DNA from: Bacteroidales bacterium | GTDB taxonomy: Bacteria; Bacteroidota; Bacteroidia; Bacteroidales; P3 | Reading direction: 5' to 3' | Assembly (NCBI GenBank): GCA_900769785.1 | Contig: CAAGHV010000221.1 | Location: forward strand, 1-5,020 | Length of the DNA stretch: 5,020 nucleotides | Part shown: in pieces, positions 1 through 5,020 of the stretch | Numbering within the stretch: position 1 is the stretch's first letter | How the letters are laid out: every line of letters begins with the position of its first letter | The notes under the pieces: model-generated | What the model was told of the DNA's origin: nothing | Database searches by the model: none | Seen by the model: only the letters and a program-made list of their open reading frames with translations | Program-made: the position numbers and the translations under genes

Positions 1-32
1 ATATACGGACCTTTTTTTAAAGAACGACTCAT
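1..32 (-). CDS. rpsS: 30S ribosomal protein S19 (uS19), N-terminal end only
   Basis: An ATG at 32..30 on the minus strand opens M-S-R-S-L-K-K-G-P-Y plus two bases (AT) of the next codon before the window ends. MSRSLKKGPY is the recognisable S19 N-terminus, and rpsS is the gene that follows rplB in S10 operons across bacteria. S19 sits in the 30S head with S13 and contacts the A-site region. The gene is cut by the window edge, not broken. The 25 nt between rplB and this start are AT-rich, with AGAG right before the ATG. The two Lys codons fall in a run of seven A residues. Confidence 0.93.
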   Translation of the reverse strand, partial: MSRSLKKGPY

Positions 33-57
33 CTCTAATTAATTTAATAATCGTTTA

Positions 58-882
58 TTATTTCTTTCTTCTTTCTACAATATACTTACTCGAATGTTTC
101 TTAGGAGCACGAGTCTTGTAACCCTTAGCCGGAATACCTTTACGCGAACGAGGATGTCCTCCTGCTTGACGACCTTCACCACCACCCATTGGGTGATCAA
201 CTGGGTTCATTACAACGCCACGGTTACGTGGACGACGTCCCAACCAACGATTCCTACCAGCTTTACCTGAAACTTCCAAATTATGCTCAGGATTTGATAC
301 TACTCCGATAGTAGCTTTACATGCTTGAAGAATCATACGCATTTCTCCCGAAGGCATTTTTATAATTGCATATTTTCCATCACGAGACATCAATTGAGCA
401 TATGCTCCTGCACTACGTACCATTTTTGCACCTTGTCCTGGTCTTAATTCTATATTATGAATTAAGGTTCCAAATGGGATTTCAGCTAATGTTAATGCAT
501 TGCCTATTTCCGGGGCAACTCCGCTACCTGACATAATTGTCTGACCGACTTTTAATCCTTGAGGAGCTAATATATAACGCTTTTCACCATCAGCATAACA
601 TACTAGAGCTATGCGTGATGTTCTATTAGGATCATACTCGATAGTCTTTACTACTGCGGGAATGGAATCTTTTTCTCTTCTAAAATCAATAAAACGATAA
701 GCTTGTTTATGACCTCCACCTATGTAGCGCATAGTCATCTTACCTTGATTATTTCTTCCCCCCGATTTACTACGACCCATTACCAAACTTTTTTCAGGTT
801 TGGATACAGTTATATCGTCAAAAGTTACTACTACCTTATGACGTTGTCCGGGTGTTGTCGGTTTAATCTTTTTTAAAGCCAT
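58..882 (-). CDS. rplB: 50S ribosomal protein L2 (uL2)
   Basis: Complete 274-residue L2 (E. coli: 273), one of the largest and most conserved 50S proteins, needed for subunit association and for building the peptidyl-transferase centre. The N-terminal extension is [15 protein letters not shown], followed by the basic [22 protein letters not shown] region (42-63), split here only for reference. An OB-fold/SH3-like core spans about 60-200, and a C-terminal rRNA-binding tail includes [19 protein letters not shown] (211-229). His230 matches the critical E. coli His229. The nearby second histidine (E. coli His231) is Met232 here, giving DHPMGGGEG, which I believe is normal in Bacteroidales. Only 8 nt (GAAGAGAA) separate it from rplW; this purine-rich stretch is one of the more Shine-Dalgarno-like sequences here, though placed very close to the ATG. 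The gene ends in tandem TAA TAA, 25 nt before rpsS. Confidence 0.99.
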   Translation of the reverse strand: MALKKIKPTTPGQRHKVVVTFDDITVSKPEKSLVMGRSKSGGRNNQGKMTMRYIGGGHKQAYRFIDFRREKDSIPAVVKTIEYDPNRTSRIALVCYADGEKRYILAPQGLKVGQTIMSGSGVAPEIGNALTLAEIPFGTLIHNIELRPGQGAKMVRSAGAYAQLMSRDGKYAIIKMPSGEMRMILQACKATIGVVSNPEHNLEVSGKAGRNRWLGRRPRNRGVVMNPVDHPMGGGEGRQAGGHPRSRKGIPAKGYKTRAPKKHSSKYIVERRKK

Positions 883-890
883 TTCTCTTC

Positions 891-1184
891 TTAAATATTG
901 CTATAAAAATCTATTGTATTACCTTCTGCTAATGTTACTATAGCTTTCTTAAATGCTGCAGTTTTACCTGTTAAAAAGCCAGATTTTGTGTAACGAGATT
1001 TTATCTTTCCACTATAATTCATCGTATTCACATCAACCACCTTCACATTGTAAAAACTCTCTACAGCGTTTTTTATCTGAATTTTATTCGCCCGTTTATC
1101 AACGACAAAGCCATAGCGATTCGACATTTTCTCAGTGGCTTTGTTCATTTTTTCACTTATCAGCGGTTTTACTATAATATTCAT
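891..1184 (-). CDS. rplW: 50S ribosomal protein L23 (uL23)
   Basis: Complete 97-residue L23 (E. coli: 100). Visible landmarks are [11 protein letters not shown] (3-13), [16 protein letters not shown] (22-37), [12 protein letters not shown] (49-60), a basic segment around SRYTKSGF, and the ending [21 protein letters not shown] (77-97), which is of Bacteroidales type. L23 borders the polypeptide exit tunnel and is the docking site for trigger factor and the signal recognition particle. The glutamate required for trigger-factor docking in E. coli (Glu18 in the SEK motif) is present as Glu11. The ATG follows rplD after 32 nt with no Shine-Dalgarno sequence. The TAA stop is 8 nt from the rplB start, consistent with close co-translation of the pair. 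Confidence 0.97.
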   Translation of the reverse strand: MNIIVKPLISEKMNKATEKMSNRYGFVVDKRANKIQIKNAVESFYNVKVVDVNTMNYSGKIKSRYTKSGFLTGKTAAFKKAIVTLAEGNTIDFYSNI

Positions 1185-1216
1185 CGTGTTAAAGTTTCTT
1201 AAGTTTATTCACACTA

Positions 1217-1852
1217 CTATTTATTTGTTGCCAAAACACGGGCAATTTCTACTAAAGAAGCCTCAGAAATAATCAAATTAGATGCATTAACTATATCATA
1301 AGTATTTAATTGTGATACGTTTGCAACCTTTACATTCTGTAGGTTTCTAGCTGACAAAGATACGAAATTATTTGGTTCTGAGAAAATAAACAGCGATTTT
1401 TTTTCTGCTATATTTAAGTTCTTCATTATTTCAACCATTTTTTTCGTTTTTGGAGCTTCCATTGTGAAATTTTCCACTACCGTAATATTGTTTTCAGCAG
1501 CTTTATAACTTAATGCAGAACGACGAGCCAATCGTTTCAATTTTATATTCAATTTAAAACGATAATCTCTAGGTCTAGGGCCAAACACACGACCACCACC
1601 TACCAAAAGAGGGGAATTAATGTCACCACGACGTGCACCACCACCACCTTTTTGGCGTCCTAATTTACGAGTGGATCCACTTACTTCGCTTCTTTCTTTT
1701 GACTTATGAGTACCTTGACGTTGATTTGCCAAATATTGTTTTACATCCAAATATATAGCATGGTCGTTAGGCTCTATTGCGAATATAGAATCATCTAAAA
1801 CAACAGTTCTACCTGTTTCGCTTCCATTAATATTATATACTTTTAGCTCCAT
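1217..1852 (-). CDS. rplD: 50S ribosomal protein L4 (uL4)
   Basis: Complete 211-residue L4 (E. coli: 201). Residues 1-43 form the start of the globular domain. The extended arm that reaches into the exit-tunnel constriction spans roughly 44-100 and contains [16 protein letters not shown] (44-59), [13 protein letters not shown] (65-77) and [13 protein letters not shown] (85-97). Lys68 aligns with E. coli Lys63, a macrolide-resistance position. The rest (about 101-211) is the conserved globular domain. L4 binds 23S rRNA early in 50S assembly and in E. coli also represses the S10 operon; whether it does so here is unknown. The ATG lies inside the last codons of rplC, with GAGAG directly before it. 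This start gives the family terminus MELKVYN, so I keep it, and the overlap suggests translational coupling. The stop is TAG followed by a second in-frame TAG. The coding strand has A8 and A7 runs (1397-1404, 1438-1444). Confidence 0.98.
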   Translation of the reverse strand: MELKVYNINGSETGRTVVLDDSIFAIEPNDHAIYLDVKQYLANQRQGTHKSKERSEVSGSTRKLGRQKGGGGARRGDINSPLLVGGGRVFGPRPRDYRFKLNIKLKRLARRSALSYKAAENNITVVENFTMEAPKTKKMVEIMKNLNIAEKKSLFIFSEPNNFVSLSARNLQNVKVANVSQLNTYDIVNASNLIISEASLVEIARVLATNK

Positions 1853-2472
1853 CTCTCTATTTTTAAAATTGATCCTTTAGGTCCTGGTACAGATCCTTTT
1901 ACTAACATCAAATTCTTTTCGGGAATTATTTTCACAATTTGAAGGTTTTGAACCTTTACACGTTTTGCACCGGTTTGACCAGCCATACGCAATCCTTTAA
2001 ACAAACGTGAAGGATACGAAGATGCTCCCACTGAACCTGGAGCTCTCAAACGGTCATGTTGGCCGTGAGTTACATCACCAACACCGCTAAAGCCATGTCT
2101 TTTTACTACACCTTGGAAACCTTTACCTTTAGAAGTTCCTACAACATCTACAAATTCTCCTTCTTGGAAAACTGTAACATCTAACACTTCACCAAAAGAT
2201 TTCTTACTTCCTTCTTCAAAACGAGAAAATTCTGCCAAATACTTCTTAGGAGTTGTATTTGCCTTAGCAAAATGACCCCTCATTGGTTTAGTAGTACGGC
2301 TTTCTTTCTTTTCTCCGAAAGCTAATTGGATAGCCTCATAACCATCCTTTTCGATTGTCTTAACTTGTGTTACTACACAAGGACCAGCTTCTATCACTGT
2401 GCACGGAAGTTGTTTACCGTTGGCATCAAACAAACTGGTCATTCCTACTTTTTTTCCTAATAATCCTGACAT
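1843..2472 (-). CDS. rplC: 50S ribosomal protein L3 (uL3)
   Basis: Complete 209-residue L3, the same length as the E. coli protein. The N-terminus [15 protein letters not shown] is the family start. The long tunnel-side loop carries [14 protein letters not shown] (115-128) and [14 protein letters not shown] (136-149), then [15 protein letters not shown] (163-177). L3 is one of the first proteins to bind 23S rRNA; its globular domain sits on the surface and its loop reaches towards the peptidyl-transferase centre. Where E. coli L3 has GQNQTPG, with a glutamine (Gln150) methylated by PrmB, this protein has GASSYPS (149-155), so that modification cannot occur at this spot. The ATG start is preceded by an A-rich tract (TTAAAAAACGAA) and no Shine-Dalgarno. 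The last ten bases overlap the start of rplD. Confidence 0.98.
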   Translation of the reverse strand: MSGLLGKKVGMTSLFDANGKQLPCTVIEAGPCVVTQVKTIEKDGYEAIQLAFGEKKESRTTKPMRGHFAKANTTPKKYLAEFSRFEEGSKKSFGEVLDVTVFQEGEFVDVVGTSKGKGFQGVVKRHGFSGVGDVTHGQHDRLRAPGSVGASSYPSRLFKGLRMAGQTGAKRVKVQNLQIVKIIPEKNLMLVKGSVPGPKGSILKIERWS

Positions 2473-2502
2473 TTCGTTTTTTAATTAATCAGATTTGTTT
2501 TA

Positions 2503-2536
2503 AATCAGCATGTTTCTAAATAAACCTCAACTGATT
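2503..2536 (-). promoter_or_regulatory. Possible weak hairpin in the rpsJ-rplC intergenic RNA
   Basis: The 68-nt gap between rpsJ and rplC is the longest in the window. On the transcribed (minus) strand it contains AATCAG (2536..2531) pairing with CTGATT (2508..2503). Inside that, GTTT (2525..2522) pairs with AAAC (2515..2512) around a six-base loop ATTTAG, with an internal loop of 5 and 3 unpaired bases. A second CTGATT copy lies at 2492..2487. There is no U-tract typical of a terminator after the stem, so it is unlikely to stop transcription. The sequence shows only the pairing potential. A regulatory or RNA-processing role is inference, and stems this small arise by chance in AT-rich DNA. 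Confidence 0.2.
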
Positions 2537-2540
2537 GTTA

Positions 2541-2846
2541 TCACACTTTAATTTCTACTTCTACACCGCTCGGCAACTCTAATTTCATCAATGCATCGAT
2601 AGTTTTTGCAGATGTACTGTAAATATCCATCAATCTCTTGTAAGAGCTCAATTCAAATTGTTCTCTTGATTTTTTATTGACGAAAGTCGAACGGTTTACT
2701 GTAAAAATCTTCTTGTTAGTTGGTAATGGAATTGGACCATTAACAACCGCACCCGTCATTTTTACGGTTTTTACGATCTTTTCGGCTGACTTATCAACCA
2801 AATTATGATCGTACGATTTCAATTTAATTCTAATTCTTTGACTCAC
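2541..2846 (-). CDS. rpsJ: 30S ribosomal protein S10 (uS10, NusE)
   Basis: Complete 101-residue S10 (E. coli: 103). The family signature is plain: [11 protein letters not shown] (4-14), GPIPLPT (37-43), [12 protein letters not shown] (55-66) and the C-terminal block [15 protein letters not shown] (85-99). S10 lies in the 30S head. In other bacteria it also acts as NusE, pairing with NusB in antitermination complexes and linking to NusG in transcription-translation coupling. The start codon is GTG (2846..2844), the only non-ATG start seen in this window. It is the right start because it yields the standard [10 protein letters not shown] terminus and no in-frame alternative preserves the first beta strand. 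The 28 nt upstream has no Shine-Dalgarno sequence. The stop is TGA, followed directly by in-frame TAA. The gene follows fusA where tuf would stand in E. coli. Confidence 0.98.
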   Translation of the reverse strand: MSQRIRIKLKSYDHNLVDKSAEKIVKTVKMTGAVVNGPIPLPTNKKIFTVNRSTFVNKKSREQFELSSYKRLMDIYSTSAKTIDALMKLELPSGVEVEIKV

Positions 2847-2874
2847 GGTTTTCGATTTTTTATAAACTCGTTTA

Positions 2875-4968
2875 TTAATAACTTTTCTTTAGAATGTTTT
2901 CTGATATATCCTTAGGCAACTCGGCATAGTGAGAAAATTCCATTGTCGAGTTTGCGCGTCCTGATGTTATGGTTCGTAGAGCTGTTACATAGCCAAACAT
3001 CTGTTGCAATGGCACTTTTGCCTGAATGGCTTGTACTCCGACCTTAGCTATAACATTTTCCAATACTCCACGACGACGATTCAAATCTCCGGTTACATCT
3101 CCTAAATATGCATCAGGTGTCAATACTTCCAATTTCATTATTGGTTCCAACAAAATTGGATTTGCCTTGCGACATGCTTCTTTAAAACCTACTCGTGCAC
3201 ACAATTCGAACGATAAAGCATCCGAATCCACAGGGTGGTACGAACCATCTATAATACGCACTTTCATACTTTCCATAGGATAACCGGCCAATACACCATT
3301 TTCCATTGCTGATTTGAAGCCTTTTTCTATTGCAGGCATATATTCTTTTGGAATATTTCCACCCTTAACTTCATTGATGAATTGTAATCCTTTGAACCCT
3401 TCGTCTGCAGGACCTATTTCAAATATAATATCGGCAAACTTACCACGACCGCCGGTCTGTTTCTTATATACTTCGCGGTGTTGATAGCTTGTAGTTATAG
3501 CCTCTTTGTATGCTACTTGAGGTGCTCCTTGGTTTACTTCTACATTAAATTCTCTTTTCAAGCGATCTAATATAATATCCAAGTGCAACTCTCCCATTCC
3601 ATTGATAATAGTTTGTCCCGAAGATTCGTCACTTTTTACAACAAGTGTTGGATCTTCTTCCACCAATTTTATCAATGCGTTGTTCATCTTATCAATATCA
3701 CCCTGTGTTTTAGGCTCTATTGCTATACCAATAACAGGATCCGGAAATTTCATCGATTCCAATATAATTGGATGGTTTTCATCGCACAATGTATTACCGG
3801 TTTTAATATCTTTAAAACCTACTGCAGCTCCAATATCACCTGCAGAAATTACTTCCATAGGATTCTGCTTATTGGCATGCATTTGCATAATACGAGAAAT
3901 GCGTTCTTTCTTTCCGGTTGATGCATTATATACATATGAACCCGACTCTAATTTTCCAGAGTAAACACGGAAGAAACAGATACGTCCAACATACGGATCT
4001 GTAGCTATTTTAAATGCTAATGCCGAAAATGGTGCTTTTACATCAATAGGACGAATTTCTTCTCCCTCTGTTTTTGGATTGATTCCTTCTACCCCTTCTA
4101 TATCCATAGGACTAGGTAAGAATGCTGCAACAGCGTCCAATAAAGATTGAATACCCTTATTTTTGAACGATGCACCACATAATACAGGAGTTATACGCAT
4201 TTCCAATGTGGCCTTACGTATTTGAGCCAACATTTCATCTTCTGTGATCGAATTAGGATCATCAAAGAATTTTGCCATCAACTCCTCATTATCTTCTGCT
4301 ACACCCTCAATCAATTTTTGACGATATTCGTCAGCAATATCTTTCAAATCATCAGGCATTGGAACCTCGTAAAACTTTGTTCCATTAGAAGCCTCATCCC
4401 AAATGAGAGCTTTGTTGCGTATCAAATCCACAACTCCCTTAAACAAGTCTTCTTGTCCAATAGGAATCTGTAGAGGAATAGGATTGGTGCCCAAACGTTC
4501 TTTTATTTGATTTATAACAGAAAAGAAATCAGCACCTGCTCTATCCATCTTATTGATGAATGCGATACGTGGCACTTTGTACTTATCGGCTTGACGCCAT
4601 ACAGTTTCTGACTGAGGTTCAACACCACCTACAGCACAAAATAATGCCACAGCACCATCCAATACTCTCAAGGAACGTTCAACTTCCACTGTGAAATCAA
4701 CGTGACCCGGAGTATCAATTATATTATATTTGTATTGATTATTTTGATAATTCCAAAATACAGTAGTAGCAGCAGAAGTAATAGTTATACCTCTTTCTTG
4801 CTCTTGCTCCATCCAGTCCATTTGACTAGCTCCATCATGAGTTTCACCAATCTTATGGATTTTACCAGTATGGTATAAAACACGCTCAGTAGTTGTTGTT
4901 TTACCAGCATCGATATGGGCCATAATTCCAATATTACGAGTATTTTGTAACGAAATTTGTCGAGCCAT
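2875..4968 (-). CDS. fusA: Translation elongation factor G (canonical, GTPase-competent type)
   Basis: Complete 697-residue EF-G (E. coli: 704), the cytosolic GTPase that moves tRNAs and mRNA after peptide-bond formation and helps split ribosomes for recycling. The G domain shows the P-loop AHIDAGKT (17-24), the switch I motif RGITIT (59-64), DTPGH with the catalytic His (85-89, His89), NKMD (139-142) and the G5 motif CGASF (264-268). Domain II runs from about 310 to 400. Domain III contains NGMGELHLD (456-464). Domain IV has GGRGKFAD (506-513) and the tip loops [11 protein letters not shown] (536-546) and DGSYHPVDS (574-582), with His578 matching the functional tip histidine of E. coli (His583). 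Domain V begins near EPIMKLEV (608-615) and includes GDLNRRRG (627-634). All GTPase motifs are intact, unlike the GTPase-deficient EF-G2 paralogue described in Bacteroides. The ATG start gives the usual N-terminus; an AAGAAAGG stretch lies 12-19 nt upstream, too far for a normal Shine-Dalgarno. The gene ends in tandem TAA TAA, 28 nt before rpsJ. Confidence 0.98.
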   Translation of the reverse strand: MARQISLQNTRNIGIMAHIDAGKTTTTERVLYHTGKIHKIGETHDGASQMDWMEQEQERGITITSAATTVFWNYQNNQYKYNIIDTPGHVDFTVEVERSLRVLDGAVALFCAVGGVEPQSETVWRQADKYKVPRIAFINKMDRAGADFFSVINQIKERLGTNPIPLQIPIGQEDLFKGVVDLIRNKALIWDEASNGTKFYEVPMPDDLKDIADEYRQKLIEGVAEDNEELMAKFFDDPNSITEDEMLAQIRKATLEMRITPVLCGASFKNKGIQSLLDAVAAFLPSPMDIEGVEGINPKTEGEEIRPIDVKAPFSALAFKIATDPYVGRICFFRVYSGKLESGSYVYNASTGKKERISRIMQMHANKQNPMEVISAGDIGAAVGFKDIKTGNTLCDENHPIILESMKFPDPVIGIAIEPKTQGDIDKMNNALIKLVEEDPTLVVKSDESSGQTIINGMGELHLDIILDRLKREFNVEVNQGAPQVAYKEAITTSYQHREVYKKQTGGRGKFADIIFEIGPADEGFKGLQFINEVKGGNIPKEYMPAIEKGFKSAMENGVLAGYPMESMKVRIIDGSYHPVDSDALSFELCARVGFKEACRKANPILLEPIMKLEVLTPDAYLGDVTGDLNRRRGVLENVIAKVGVQAIQAKVPLQQMFGYVTALRTITSGRANSTMEFSHYAELPKDISENILKKSY

Positions 4969-5000
4969 TTTCTAATTTTCCTTTCTTAATATTATAATAA

Positions 5001-5020
5001 TTACCATCTATAATGAGCAA
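5001..5020 (-). CDS. rpsG: 30S ribosomal protein S7 (uS7), C-terminal end only
   Basis: Only the last five complete codons and the stop are inside the window. On the minus strand they read A-H-Y-R-W followed by TAA (stop at 5003..5001), preceded by two bases (TT) of a codon that would fit Phe. Many bacterial S7 proteins have the stretch FAHYRW near or at their C-terminus, and the position just before fusA is where rpsG sits in the str operon (rpsL-rpsG-fusA). S7 is a primary binder of the 3' domain of 16S rRNA and nucleates assembly of the 30S head. The gap to fusA is 32 nt. The identification rests on five residues plus gene order, so it is an inference, but a strong one. Confidence 0.85.

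Noticed and set aside
12..18. Run of seven A residues at the start of rpsS, considered as a programmed frameshift site.
   Set aside because: It encodes the conserved Lys-Lys of the S19 start and no frameshifted product is known or visible. The gene is cut by the window edge.
953..1177. Plus-strand open frame of 74 codons antisense to rplW.
   Set aside because: It almost exactly mirrors rplW, has no start context or recognisable protein features, and is explained by the real gene.
2863..2874. Short palindrome TAAACGAGTTTA just after the fusA stop, considered as a terminator.
   Set aside because: A five-base AT-rich arm with a two-base loop and no following U-tract is too weak, and rpsJ starts 16 nt later.
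3026..3283. Plus-strand open frame of 85 codons antisense to the 3' part of fusA.
   Set aside because: Shadow of the fusA domain IV-V coding sequence with no independent support.
3419..3426. A TATATTTG match on the minus strand to the Bacteroidota -7 promoter element (TAnnTTTG).
   Set aside because: It lies inside the fusA coding sequence far from the next gene, and a match this short occurs by chance in AT-rich DNA.
3583..3964. Two overlapping plus-strand open frames of 112 and 120 codons inside fusA.
   Set aside because: They lie wholly antisense to an intact, highly conserved EF-G, overlap each other in different frames, and their translations look like no known family. They are by-products of fusA codon use.
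4222..4473. Plus-strand open frame of 83 codons with hydrophobic stretches, antisense to the fusA G domain.
   Set aside because: Hydrophobic runs are expected when Lys/Asp/Glu-rich coding sequence is read on the opposite strand. No other evidence for a gene.

Overview
The window is a piece of the main ribosomal-protein operon of a Bacteroidota bacterium, most likely order Bacteroidales, read entirely on the minus strand. Three things support this assignment. The L2, L4, L23 and S10 proteins carry Bacteroidales-type sequences, for example the L4 segment with RGDINSP and GGGRVFGP, the L23 ending TIDFYSNI and the L2 motif DHPMGGGEG. fusA is joined directly to rpsJ with no tuf between them. The translation starts mostly lack Shine-Dalgarno sequences and have A-rich upstream regions. 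The DNA is clearly AT-rich. Genus cannot be decided from these conserved genes.

In transcription order (high to low coordinates) the window holds the last five codons of rpsG (S7), then complete fusA (EF-G), rpsJ (S10), rplC (L3), rplD (L4), rplW (L23) and rplB (L2), and finally the first ten codons of rpsS (S19). The two partial end genes are too short for ordinary ORF calling but are clear from their conserved termini. Gaps are 32, 28, 68, -10 (overlap), 32, 8 and 25 nt, so about 98% of the window is coding. No promoter or terminator was recognised in it. It looks like the interior of one long co-transcribed str-S10 unit that starts and ends outside the window.

The products work together in translation. 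S7, S10 and S19 build the head of the 30S subunit. L2, L3, L4 and L23 are early-assembling 50S proteins around the peptidyl-transferase centre and the exit tunnel. EF-G drives translocation and, with the recycling factor, ribosome recycling.

This is an ordinary housekeeping region and I see no new biological system in it. The points worth a second look are small. Four of the seven stop codons are immediately followed by a second in-frame stop. There is no room for an E. coli-type S10 leader before rpsJ, while the one longer gap (rpsJ-rplC) can form a weak hairpin. rplC and rplD overlap by ten bases. A few residues in L2, L3 and L4 differ from the E. coli proteins at functionally known positions.
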